Source: JAYKJB01 sp035284745 [NCBI: Candidatus Sericytochromatia bacterium] (GTDB taxonomy: Bacteria > Cyanobacteriota > Sericytochromatia > S15B-MN24). Taken from it: 64,000 nucleotides of DNA. Location of the stretch: contig JAYKIL010000035.1 of assembly GCA_035284745.1 (NCBI GenBank), forward strand, positions 1 to 64,000. Reading direction: 5' to 3'. A program made the position numbers and the translations under genes. Below are positions 42,840 to 51,188 of the stretch, piece after piece; positions within the stretch are counted from its first letter, which is position 1; every line of letters starts with the position of its first letter. The notes below the pieces were generated by a model. That model made no database searches and was not told where the DNA came from. It saw only the letters and a program-made list of their open reading frames with translations.

Positions 42840-44047
42840 TAGGCTGTAGGCCTTAAGTTCCAATCTCTCCACGCTTGGAAAACCCCTTGTCTCGTTTTTT
42901 CGAGCGAAAAATGTTGTTGTACTCGGATGCGACCCTCATTCCCCATCTGTGTCCGAATTTCATCGTTTGCGAGCAATTCAAGAATGCCACCGGCCAGTGC
43001 TTGAGGGTCGTTAGGTTTAACCAGTAACCCCGTTTTTCCGTGGCTCACCACTTCCGGAACTCCCCCCGCTTGGCAGGCTACGATGGCACGTCTGGCGGCC
43101 ATGGCTTCCAACAGGACCCTGCCAAATGGTTCAAACTTGGCAGGGTGTATGAAAAGATCGAACTTCGTCATCAAGTTGGGAATGTCATTTCGCTCGCCCA
43201 AAAAATGAACGTGACGATTGACTCCGAGGTCTTCAGCAAGTCGAGTTAAACGGTCGGGTTCCTCACGCCATTGAAAAATGGAGGTTCCGGCAATGACCAG
43301 CTTGATGTCCGCATGCACGGCGATGATGGATGGCAGTGCGCGGAGCAGAATGTCTAAGCCCTTCCACGGAATTAAATAAGTGACAGCCCCCAGGATGACA
43401 CCTGGGCCATCCTGCCAAGGCTCTTGGTGCGATTTCTTGCGGGTTGCCTCATCGAAGGTTTCGATGTCCAGGCCATTGTGAACGACTTGAAGTCGCGGCC
43501 TGAATGTCGGCGCGAGATCCTGTGCTGCCGCGTGAGAAACGGCGATGATTCCCCGCGGTTGACCAAGGCGCGCAGCCCAATTCAGCAGGGTTCTCGTGTC
43601 ACCGCGGGTGCTGGGCAGGTCATGGAGGTGCCACACAAGGGGCGTGCGGCTCAGGCGTGAAATCACTGAACCGAGAATGTGAGCCTTTAGGGTGTTTGAA
43701 TGGATGAAATCGATCTGGAACTTTTTAGCATACGCCGCAAGTTTCCACGCCTCGTGGAGGATGGCACGGGCCTGCCAAATCGTCTGCCACGGGCGTTGTT
43801 GCCAGGCTTCGCGAGACAATGTTCGAACGGTGTCAGAGATCCCCAAATCAAATAATTCAGCAAACGGCGCAGCCAAGCCTTGAAGTGGGCCTGCTGAACT
43901 GCAAGCCAGGTGGGCTTCGAACACTCGTTTATCAAGGCCTTCGAGAATTTCTAATAAAACCCTTTCTGCACCGCCGAGTTCACCCGTGTGATCAAGGAAG
44001 AGAACGCGTGTGGGTTTCGGTGGATTCGGCTGCGACAAATTATCCAT
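42824..44047 (-). CDS. GT4-family glycosyltransferase (second of pair)
   Basis: 407 residues, GT-B fold. N-terminal acceptor half starts at VLFLDHTGELGGAERVLLEIL; C-terminal donor half has LGAVTYLIPWKGLDILL, LVIAGTS, HFLGERNDI, and the E-x7-E motif in FEPFGRVLLEAMAARRAIVA, all typical of GT4 (WaaG/PimA-like). The start is the ATG that overlaps the preceding gene by eight bases; the upstream frame is inside that gene. Probably assembles a surface polysaccharide or glycolipid with the neighbouring enzyme. Confidence 0.9.
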   Translation of the reverse strand: MDNLSQPNPPKPTRVLFLDHTGELGGAERVLLEILEGLDKRVFEAHLACSSAGPLQGLAAPFAELFDLGISDTVRTLSREAWQQRPWQTIWQARAILHEAWKLAAYAKKFQIDFIHSNTLKAHILGSVISRLSRTPLVWHLHDLPSTRGDTRTLLNWAARLGQPRGIIAVSHAAAQDLAPTFRPRLQVVHNGLDIETFDEATRKKSHQEPWQDGPGVILGAVTYLIPWKGLDILLRALPSIIAVHADIKLVIAGTSIFQWREEPDRLTRLAEDLGVNRHVHFLGERNDIPNLMTKFDLFIHPAKFEPFGRVLLEAMAARRAIVACQAGGVPEVVSHGKTGLLVKPNDPQALAGGILELLANDEIRTQMGNEGRIRVQQHFSLEKTRQGVFQAWRDWNLRPTAYHSTP

Positions 44048-45248
44048 CAGCAAGCAATGCCTCGATACGGCCCAAGGCCACCGGCCATCCAAAGTGGCGC
44101 TCCACATACTGACGACACACGTTTCTGAATTCATCGAGTCCTTCACGGGCCAAGAGATTTGTCAGCCCGGTTGCGAGGGCGGTGACATCATTCGGGGGTA
44201 CCAGCAAAGAGGGCTCTAAAGGCGCTAGGATCTCGGGGGTTGCCCCCTCGTGAGTCCCCAAGACAGGCGTGCCGCATGCCAGTGCCTCGAGGGTGACCAG
44301 CCCAAAGCCCTCCAACGCCACCGTAGGGAGGACGAAGGCGTCCGCTGCTTGATGGCATTGTATGAGGCGCTCATCATCGATTCGCCCGAGCAAGGTGATG
44401 CTCGTGTCGAGGCGACAGGCCCGAACCTGTGAAGCCAAGGTGTTTGCGAGCGGGCCCTCTCCTGCGATCCACAACTGCGCAGTGGGGTGACTTTCCAGAA
44501 CGGTTGCCCACGCCTGAATCAGGATCTCTAATCCCATTCGATGGACCAAGCGTCGTGCGGTAAAGACCAGTGGTCCGGGCGGCAGTCCAAGTTTTTCTTT
44601 GAGTCTTTGGCGATCTTTGGCCGGGTGAAAGCGAGCCAGGTCCAGGCCGCTTGGAACCACGGAAACGCGCTGAGCGGGGATGCCATAGTCATTGCTCAAC
44701 AAGGTAGCAAAGGCTTGTGACAAAACGATAAAGCGCTCGCAACGCGCGTAGGTGATCCGCTCGAGCAGGTGTTGAAGGGCTACGTGGGTCGATGAACTTC
44801 CCTCTATGCGGCTTTCTCCTGCCCACGGCCCCTGGAATTGGCACACCCGGCGCGTATGGCGCAAAGCGGGATGCCAGAGAGGCACCAGGGCCATCGGGGC
44901 AAAGTGCGCGTGCACCACATCGAAAGGCCCAAACTTCGTCAAAACTCGTGGCAATTCCCTGAACATACGTATCAGCCACCCCAGGGCGTTGGTTCCCAGT
45001 GACAGACGAACAATCGTTACGTTTTTCCAAACTTCCACGGCAGGCGCATCGGGATGGATGTGCGGCACAACCACCGTTATTTTATGACCGCGTTGCGCGA
45101 GTCCGCAGGAGACTTCTTGAAGGTAACGGCCGCCCCCTCCAGGCCGATCCGCAAACCACTCGTGCGCAACCATGAGAATACGCTGTGGGGCGATGCAGGC
45201 GGGCGGAGAACCCGCTGGATAATCATTTTGTTCGATGGTCGTGCCCAT
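44040..45248 (-). CDS. GT4-family glycosyltransferase (first of pair)
   Basis: 402 residues, retaining GT-B enzyme. ILMVAHEWFADRPGGGGRYLQEV at the start, VVHAHFAP, a donor half with VPSGLDLARFHP, FTARRLVHRMGLEILI, IAGEGPL, LLGRIDDERL and the E-x7-E in LEGFGLVTLEALACGTPVLG. ATG near 45248 chosen, since the longer frame would overlap the divergent ATPase gene. The predicted promoter ends only a few bases before this ATG (near-leaderless). Translationally linked to the following GT4 gene (8-bp overlap). Confidence 0.9.
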   Translation of the reverse strand: MGTTIEQNDYPAGSPPACIAPQRILMVAHEWFADRPGGGGRYLQEVSCGLAQRGHKITVVVPHIHPDAPAVEVWKNVTIVRLSLGTNALGWLIRMFRELPRVLTKFGPFDVVHAHFAPMALVPLWHPALRHTRRVCQFQGPWAGESRIEGSSSTHVALQHLLERITYARCERFIVLSQAFATLLSNDYGIPAQRVSVVPSGLDLARFHPAKDRQRLKEKLGLPPGPLVFTARRLVHRMGLEILIQAWATVLESHPTAQLWIAGEGPLANTLASQVRACRLDTSITLLGRIDDERLIQCHQAADAFVLPTVALEGFGLVTLEALACGTPVLGTHEGATPEILAPLEPSLLVPPNDVTALATGLTNLLAREGLDEFRNVCRQYVERHFGWPVALGRIEALLADG

Positions 45249-45258
45249 GCCGGTGTAG

Positions 45259-45267
45259 TATATAGCA
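45259..45267 (-). promoter_or_regulatory. Extended -10 promoter of the glycosyltransferase pair, near-leaderless
   Basis: Leftward TGC-TATATA ends ten bases before the ATG, so the expected start lies about three bases from the codon. No Shine-Dalgarno could fit. Confidence 0.4.
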
Positions 45268-45291
45268 GCGGAGTCCGTTTCCGCGGTAACC

Positions 45292-46002
45292 ATGATCCAA
45301 TTACGGCACATCTTTAAAACCTACCAAAGTGGGCACACACCGATAAAGGCCCTCGATGACGTGTCTTTAGACATCCCGCGGGGAGACTTTGTCGCGATCA
45401 TGGGGACTTCTGGCTCCGGTAAATCGACATTGATGAACATTGTGGGTTGCCTTGATCGGCCCACAGCGGGCACCTATTGCCTGGATGGATTACCCATCAC
45501 CGATTATCAAGAAGAGGAACTGGCGCGGATACGCAACCGTAAACTCGGTTTTGTGTTTCAGAATTTCAATTTGTTGCCGCGAACCACAGCGCTTGCGAAT
45601 GTTGAACTGCCCATGATTTACGCGGGCGTGAGACCGCCAGAACGGAGGCGTCGCGCACTGCTGGCCCTGGAACGGGTTGGTTTGGGGCAACGGATTGATC
45701 ACAAGCCCAATGAACTGTCAGGCGGGCAGCAACAGAGAGTGTCTATCGCGCGTGCCATTGTGAACGAGCCGGCCGTTCTACTGGCTGATGAACCCACCGG
45801 GGCGTTGGACTCCAAGACCACGGAGGAGATTCTCGATCTCTTTTTGGAACTCAACCAGAGCGGCATGACCATCGTGCTGGTGACCCACGAATCCGATGTC
45901 GCCGCGTGTGCCCGACGTGTCGTTCGATTTCGTGATGGCCGCATTCGCTCTGATGAGCGCAATGAAGTGCCTCGTCAGCCCTTGGCAGAGGGGGGAGAAT
46001 GA
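45292..46002 (+). CDS. MacB/LolD-type ABC transporter ATP-binding protein
   Basis: 236 residues, a complete ABC domain: Walker A GTSGSGKST, Q-loop FQNFNLLPRTTALANVELP, signature LSGGQQQR, Walker B VLLADEPTGALD, switch His in LVTHE. The LLADEPTGALDSKT and 'NLLP...ALENV' context is specific to MacB/LolD/FtsE subfamily (mechanotransmission ABC). It is followed by TolC and MacA genes with ATGA-type overlaps; the MacB-like permeases are encoded on the opposite strand at 48.7-51.1 kb. Confidence 0.94.
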   Translation: MIQLRHIFKTYQSGHTPIKALDDVSLDIPRGDFVAIMGTSGSGKSTLMNIVGCLDRPTAGTYCLDGLPITDYQEEELARIRNRKLGFVFQNFNLLPRTTALANVELPMIYAGVRPPERRRRALLALERVGLGQRIDHKPNELSGGQQQRVSIARAIVNEPAVLLADEPTGALDSKTTEEILDLFLELNQSGMTIVLVTHESDVAACARRVVRFRDGRIRSDERNEVPRQPLAEGGE

Positions 46003-47357
46003 GTTCCCTCTTGCGGCTTTGTGTTGGATTTCTGTGTGTCGGTTGGATGTGCCTACCGACCTACGAAGCGATCGCTGCTATCGCCCCTTCTACTGACATC
46101 CTTACGCTGGAACTTGCTGTCAAGGAGGCTTTGAGGCGCGAACCGCTTTTGCACCAGGCTGAATTGGACCTGGAGCAAACATTGGTGGGGCTTGAAGGCG
46201 TAAAAGCGGAACGACTGCAATACGGGGGAGACGTGACAGTGGGGAATTGGGCCGGCTTAACAGGCTTGATGTCTCACAATCCAGTTCAGCCGATGAATGT
46301 TCCCATTGCTAATGCACAATTAATGGCCCGTTGGCCGGTTTTCACGGGATTTCGCTTAAGTCGTCAAATCGACGCTGCTGAGGCAGCCGTTCGAGCGTCT
46401 CGCGCCCGATTGGAACAAGCCAGGCAGGACACGATATTGGCGGTGTTGGAATCGTTTTGGGGCATTCGCCGTGCCGAATTAAAACTCGACGTTCAACGCG
46501 AGGCAACGACGGGTGCCCGGGCTGCGTTGCGGATTGCCAAGGAGATGATAAAGACGGGCCGCGCCCCTGCGTGGGAGGTCGAACGGGCGGAGGTCGCTGC
46601 CTTGACGGCAGAGGGCGAGGCGCTGCGCCTGGAAGCCGAGGTGGCCCGCGCACGCGACCAGTTGGGCGCTCTGCTGCAACGTGATATGACGGGAGTGGTC
46701 TTGGACGCAGCGTTTCCGGGGGCGGTGACACCGATGAATGTCCCTGCCGAGGCTGCTTTTGATAGACGACCCGATGTCCGTTTGGCCCGCGCCGAATTGG
46801 CGATCAAACAAGCGGACGTGGGGGTCGCTTCGTCTGAACGCTGGCCGAAATTAGAATTGGCGAGCTTATACCAGTACGGCAACAATCCTTTTTTTGCGAC
46901 GAGTGGCAATCGTTCCGTGCTTGATCGTTTGGTTGGAACCTTCAATGCGCAAATCAATTTGTCTTACAGTTTATTCGACCACGGGGTCGTGGGGCGCAAC
47001 ATCCATGCGCGTACGCTCGAATGTGCTCAGAGTGAACAGGCCCTGGTGGCGCTTTTGGCGCGCGCGGAAGTGGAGGTGCGTGCGGCACGCCGTCGACTCG
47101 AACTGGCGCGCCGTCGGGTCTCGCTCGGCACTCGCAATGAAGCGCTTGCCAAGCGTAACTTGGAATGGTTGCAAACCCGTTATCGCTTCGGCTTCGTTCG
47201 TTTGGTCGAGTTGAATGAGTCTCGCGTGAATTTTGTGGCGAGTAAAAACCAGCGTTTGGATGCAGAAATTGATCGTTATCTGGCGATGGCCGCCTTGTAC
47301 AAGTCTTTGGGCGTGTTGGATGCTCCTCCTCGTGCGCCTGAAGGAGGTCGAAAGTGA
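45999..47357 (+). CDS. TolC-like outer-membrane efflux protein
   Basis: 452 residues. Signal peptide (1-27), then two OEP repeats rich in long helices (about 35-235 and 245-435): ALRREPLLHQAELDLEQT, FTGFRLSRQIDAAEAAVRASRARLEQARQ, RRPDVRLARAELAIKQADVGVASSERWPKLEL with the usual 'P.l.l...y' and a second helical domain. It forms the outer-membrane channel for the adjoining adaptor and ATPase. ATG overlaps the ATPase stop by four bases; the adaptor gene overlaps in turn. Confidence 0.92.
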   Translation: MSSLLRLCVGFLCVGWMCLPTYEAIAAIAPSTDILTLELAVKEALRREPLLHQAELDLEQTLVGLEGVKAERLQYGGDVTVGNWAGLTGLMSHNPVQPMNVPIANAQLMARWPVFTGFRLSRQIDAAEAAVRASRARLEQARQDTILAVLESFWGIRRAELKLDVQREATTGARAALRIAKEMIKTGRAPAWEVERAEVAALTAEGEALRLEAEVARARDQLGALLQRDMTGVVLDAAFPGAVTPMNVPAEAAFDRRPDVRLARAELAIKQADVGVASSERWPKLELASLYQYGNNPFFATSGNRSVLDRLVGTFNAQINLSYSLFDHGVVGRNIHARTLECAQSEQALVALLARAEVEVRAARRRLELARRRVSLGTRNEALAKRNLEWLQTRYRFGFVRLVELNESRVNFVASKNQRLDAEIDRYLAMAALYKSLGVLDAPPRAPEGGRK

Positions 47358-48628
47358 ATCGAGTGGTGCGCAAGATTGGCTGGATAGGGGTCACGATTCT
47401 GGCGGCAATCGCTGGTGTTTTGGGGTGGTATTTATTTCATCCTGCCGCCGTTCTGCCGCCTGCTGATGCGCTGGTAAAGGCCTCCCGGGCCCCATTGATC
47501 TTGACGGTACACGAGACGGGTCGCATACGGCCTTTCTCAGAGGTTGACCTTCGAAGTAAGGTGGCTGGGCAGGTGCGTAAAATTAAGGTTGAGGTGGGGG
47601 ATAAGGTCCGCGCAGGTCAGGTCTTGCTGGAACTGGATGCGGCAGAATCTCGCCAAGCTTACGCTCAGGCGGAGGCAGATCTTGCGATTGCTCAGGCTGA
47701 TTTAACGGCATTGCTGGCGGGGTTGCGTCGTGAAGAACTTGCTGAAGCGGAAGCACGGGTTCAAGAGGCAAAGAGTCAGCGAGACGGGGCGCAAGATGCG
47801 TGGCACCGGGCTCGTGAGGCCAACAAGGCAGAGGGACTCACTGCATCTGAACTGAATGAAACGAGGGCCGAGAAAGACCGCACGGAGGCCATCTATCAAG
47901 GTGCTCAAAGGCGTCTGGCTGCCTTGAAAACGAGAGTTCTGCCCGATGAACGGAAGGTGCGGGCCCAGGTCCGGAAGGCAGAACTCAATTTGCGAGCGGC
48001 CCGTGAGCAGATTGAGCGTGCCGTTCTGCGTTCGCCTGTTGATGGGACGGTGATACACCGGGGTGTTGAGGTTGGCGAGATGGTGACTCCCGGCGTTGCG
48101 GAGACCGCGGCGCGGTTGCCCTTATTAACCGTGGCCAACTTGTCGCGTCTCCTTGTGGAGGCAGAGGTCAATCAGATTGACGTCGCGCGCCTGAATGTTG
48201 GCCTGACCGCGACGATCCGCGTCGATGCCTTGCCCGGTGAAGCGTTTTCCGGGCGGATCCGCCGGATTGCCCCTGCGGCCATCGCTGGGCGAGAGCGTGA
48301 CGTTCAGTTATTTCCAGTATCCGTGCTGCTCGACGGAAATGCCAATGGGCGTCTCCGGCCGGGCATGAGTGCTGATCTGGACATCGAAGTGTTAAGACGG
48401 GAATCAGTCTTACAACTGCCCGTGCAGGCGGTTCGTAGGGGCAACGACCTTCGAGGCTCTGTGACGCTGGTTTCCCAGACAGGCCAAGGGCAGCAACGAA
48501 CGGAGGAACGAAGCGTCAGTCTCGGCGTTCACACCGATCAGATGGTGGAAATAGTCTCTGGACTGGCGGAAGGGGACACCGTTCTTATCGCACCGCCGCC
48601 TGCGGATGGGAATGTCAATCGTTTTTGA
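47354..48628 (+). CDS. MacA/HlyD-type periplasmic adaptor
   Basis: 424 residues. N-terminal membrane anchor (about 6-28), then half of a lipoyl domain (PFSEVDLRSKVAGQVRKIKVEVGDKVRAGQVLLELD), a long coiled-coil hairpin (about 95-215), the second lipoyl half (VLRSPVDGTVIHRGVEVGEMV), and beta-barrel and membrane-proximal domains. GTG start with GGAGG six bases before it. Typical adaptor joining inner-membrane MacB-type permease with TolC. Confidence 0.92.
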   Translation: MNRVVRKIGWIGVTILAAIAGVLGWYLFHPAAVLPPADALVKASRAPLILTVHETGRIRPFSEVDLRSKVAGQVRKIKVEVGDKVRAGQVLLELDAAESRQAYAQAEADLAIAQADLTALLAGLRREELAEAEARVQEAKSQRDGAQDAWHRAREANKAEGLTASELNETRAEKDRTEAIYQGAQRRLAALKTRVLPDERKVRAQVRKAELNLRAAREQIERAVLRSPVDGTVIHRGVEVGEMVTPGVAETAARLPLLTVANLSRLLVEAEVNQIDVARLNVGLTATIRVDALPGEAFSGRIRRIAPAAIAGRERDVQLFPVSVLLDGNANGRLRPGMSADLDIEVLRRESVLQLPVQAVRRGNDLRGSVTLVSQTGQGQQRTEERSVSLGVHTDQMVEIVSGLAEGDTVLIAPPPADGNVNRF

Positions 48629-48667
48629 AGGGGGTCTATCTTGTGAGCCGACGGTGACGGCCAAATT

Positions 48668-49900
48668 TCATTCGTACCGCAAACACTCGATGGGCAGAAA
48701 CTTTGAGGCGCGTTCGGCGGGATACCATCCGAATAAAACGCCGACCAGCAATGCCGCACTAAAGGCGAGGCCTATCACGCTGTATTCCACCACCCAAGGC
48801 CAAAAACCCAGAACGTGTGTCAGCACAACACTCACCACCCAACTCCCGAAAAGACCGAGCACTACGCCCATCGCGCCCCCGAAAGCGCTCAGCGCGACGG
48901 CCTCTCCCAAAAATTGGGTTCGTATGTCGACGCGGCGCGCACCGAGCGCGAGGCGTATTCCAATTTCACGTGTTCTCTCTGATACCGTGACCAGCATAAT
49001 GTTCATGAGGTTAATGCCTCCTGCCAGGAGGCAAATGATGGCAACGCCGACCGAGAGCCACTGTAGCGCAGCGAGAAATGTGCGCTCACCGGATGTTGTG
49101 GGCGATGAGTCCCTCACGTGCAGCGTCTCCGATTGATGCGATCGCCAGAGCAATGTGGCACGGATGGCGACGCTTAACGCCGGCAGAATGTCTGAGATAT
49201 TTTCGGCACGCGGGGCTTTGATGAGAATGGTATCAATGTCGCGATTTCCTCGTAGCAAGCTAAAGGTGGTTTCCGGCATTGCCAGTGCATCATTCCACGT
49301 CAGACTGTCGACGCGAAGCGTCGGCTTTCGGGCCAGCACCCCGATGACCCTGAAACGTTTCTCCCAAACTTTAATCTCTCGTCCAATGATGTTGTTTGTG
49401 CCCTGCGATCGCACCACGGCATCGGCCAAATTTGGTCCCAAAACGGCTACGCGCGAATGACTCTCCACGTCTTCGCGGGACAAAAATCGCCCGTTCAGCA
49501 CTTCTAATTGGTAGACTTGTGGGGCTTGGGGGACGGTGCCGACGCACCACGTGCGAACCGGGGTGCCACCGAGGGTGATGTCGCTGCGTTCAAGGCGTTG
49601 TGGTAATACCGTGCCTTTTTGAAGAATCGGCGTGAGTCGTAACGCTCTGAGGTCTTGGCTATCCAATGCGCGAACCCGCTTTCCTTCGGCGGTCCAACGG
49701 TCTACGCGCGCACGGAGGATATCGCTTCCGCTGGCTTCTTGTACGGTTCGCCCAATGGCCGAGAGCCCTCCGTTAACGACGGAAGAGAGTAAGACCAGAG
49801 TGCCCACTCCGGTCATGACCCCCAGCAGGGTGAGGGTAGCCCGCAAGCGGTTGGCTTTCAGGGTGCGAAGCACAGTCAATAGAAGGTCAAACCACAGCAT
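48668..49900 (-). CDS. MacB-like ABC transporter permease
   Basis: 410 residues. One N-terminal membrane helix, a large periplasmic MacB_PCD domain (about 45-260), then three C-terminal helices of the FtsX fold with TVSERTREIGIRLALGARRVDIRTQFLGEAVALS, split here by the helix boundaries. No ATPase domain fused. It begins 12 bases after the sister permease stop and converges on the adaptor gene with a 39-bp gap. With the rightward ATPase, TolC and MacA homologues it would complete a tripartite pump, most simply as a heterodimer of the two permeases. Confidence 0.9.
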   Translation of the reverse strand: MLWFDLLLTVLRTLKANRLRATLTLLGVMTGVGTLVLLSSVVNGGLSAIGRTVQEASGSDILRARVDRWTAEGKRVRALDSQDLRALRLTPILQKGTVLPQRLERSDITLGGTPVRTWCVGTVPQAPQVYQLEVLNGRFLSREDVESHSRVAVLGPNLADAVVRSQGTNNIIGREIKVWEKRFRVIGVLARKPTLRVDSLTWNDALAMPETTFSLLRGNRDIDTILIKAPRAENISDILPALSVAIRATLLWRSHQSETLHVRDSSPTTSGERTFLAALQWLSVGVAIICLLAGGINLMNIMLVTVSERTREIGIRLALGARRVDIRTQFLGEAVALSAFGGAMGVVLGLFGSWVVSVVLTHVLGFWPWVVEYSVIGLAFSAALLVGVLFGWYPAERASKFLPIECLRYE

Positions 49901-49912
49901 TCGGATCGGGAC

Positions 49913-51133
49913 TCAGTCTTGTCTCAGACAGGTGATGGGATCGGCTTGCGCTGCTTTTGCCGCAGGAACCCATCCGAAAATTACCCCCATGAGGATCGCA
50001 GCAAAAATGGCGCCCCACAACGAAGTGAACGAAAAAACGCTGATCCAAGCCGGGTTCAGAATGGCAATCGCACGGGATGCCCCCCACGCGATGGTGATTC
50101 CCAGGACGGTTCCAGCCGCCGCACCGAGCAGACTGAGTAATACCGCTTCGATGAGGAATTGGTGGCGAATTTCACGCTCGCTCGCGCCGATCGCTTTTCG
50201 TAATCCAATTTCTCGCCTGCGTTCACGTACGGATACCAGCATAATGTTCATCACTCCGATACCTCCAATTAACAGTGCAGTCGAGGCAATCGCACCCACT
50301 AGAACCTGCATGGCGGCGAACGCTTGATAAAAGTTTTTCAGCAAGCCGCCGAAATCAAAAATTTGAAAATCGTCGATGCCTCGATGCCGATGAAGCAGAA
50401 GGGAATTGATGAGCCGCACCGCTCTTTCGCCGTCTTCTGCTCGTTTCACGCAAAAACTGATACGCTCGAGCTTGGGTCCGACGCCGGGGGCTGAGAGGGG
50501 GATGATGACGCTCGTTTCCCAGTCATAGCCAAGGTTGATCGAGTCTCCTTTTTGGTTGGGGGCCAAGACACCCACCACTTGGAACCTTTGGCGTTTAAAT
50601 TGAATCTCTTGTCCCACACAGGGTGAGTTTTTAAAAAGTCGCGCCCGCAGTTCGTCGCCGATGATCGCGACCCGCGCGTGGGAGGTGATGTCCTCATGCG
50701 TGAGAAATCTGCCGATTCCGGGACGAAGCTTATACGCTTGAAAATAGGCCGGCTCGGTTGCTAAAACGCTGACACTCGTCACCTCAGTGCCACTCGCTTT
50801 GACAGGCACGTGATAGGAGTGATTGATGGCGAGTAAGTGCTCAATGTCTGGGAGGGCCTGTCTGATGGCTTCCCGGTCATCCTGCGTGAGGCCTTGCACC
50901 CAATGGTCTGCCTTGCGTTTAGCCAGACGAGGGGGCTCGGACAGAACCATGATGAAACGGGTTCCACCCAAATCTTCCACGCCGCGAACCAAGGTGGTTA
51001 AACCGGACTGAGCCAGAGAACTCATCGCGATAATACTGGCCGTTCCAATGGCAATGGTGAGAAGTGTTAACGCGGAGCGCATCGGGTGGATTTTGATCTG
51101 TGCCATCGCGAGCATCAAATATTCGCGCAGCAC
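49913..51133 (-). CDS. MacB-like ABC transporter permease (second)
   Basis: 406 residues with the same plan as its neighbour: one helix, MacB_PCD (about 45-260), three helices with SVRERRREIGLRKAIGASEREIRHQFLIEAVLLS (longer than usual basic coupling helix, quoted as its ends SVRERR and EAVLLS). The two permeases are only moderately alike, so ancient duplication or separate origin. GTG start with GAGGAA seven bases upstream. It lies 55 bases downstream of the kinase/GGDEF gene, so the regulator may be co-transcribed with the permeases. Confidence 0.9.
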   Translation of the reverse strand: MLREYLMLAMAQIKIHPMRSALTLLTIAIGTASIIAMSSLAQSGLTTLVRGVEDLGGTRFIMVLSEPPRLAKRKADHWVQGLTQDDREAIRQALPDIEHLLAINHSYHVPVKASGTEVTSVSVLATEPAYFQAYKLRPGIGRFLTHEDITSHARVAIIGDELRARLFKNSPCVGQEIQFKRQRFQVVGVLAPNQKGDSINLGYDWETSVIIPLSAPGVGPKLERISFCVKRAEDGERAVRLINSLLLHRHRGIDDFQIFDFGGLLKNFYQAFAAMQVLVGAIASTALLIGGIGVMNIMLVSVRERRREIGLRKAIGASEREIRHQFLIEAVLLSLLGAAAGTVLGITIAWGASRAIAILNPAWISVFSFTSLWGAIFAAILMGVIFGWVPAAKAAQADPITCLRQD

Positions 51134-51188
51134 ACCAAGTTCCTCGTGGATGTTGCAAGACAGCGAAGCCGTCCCAAGGGCGTGATTG

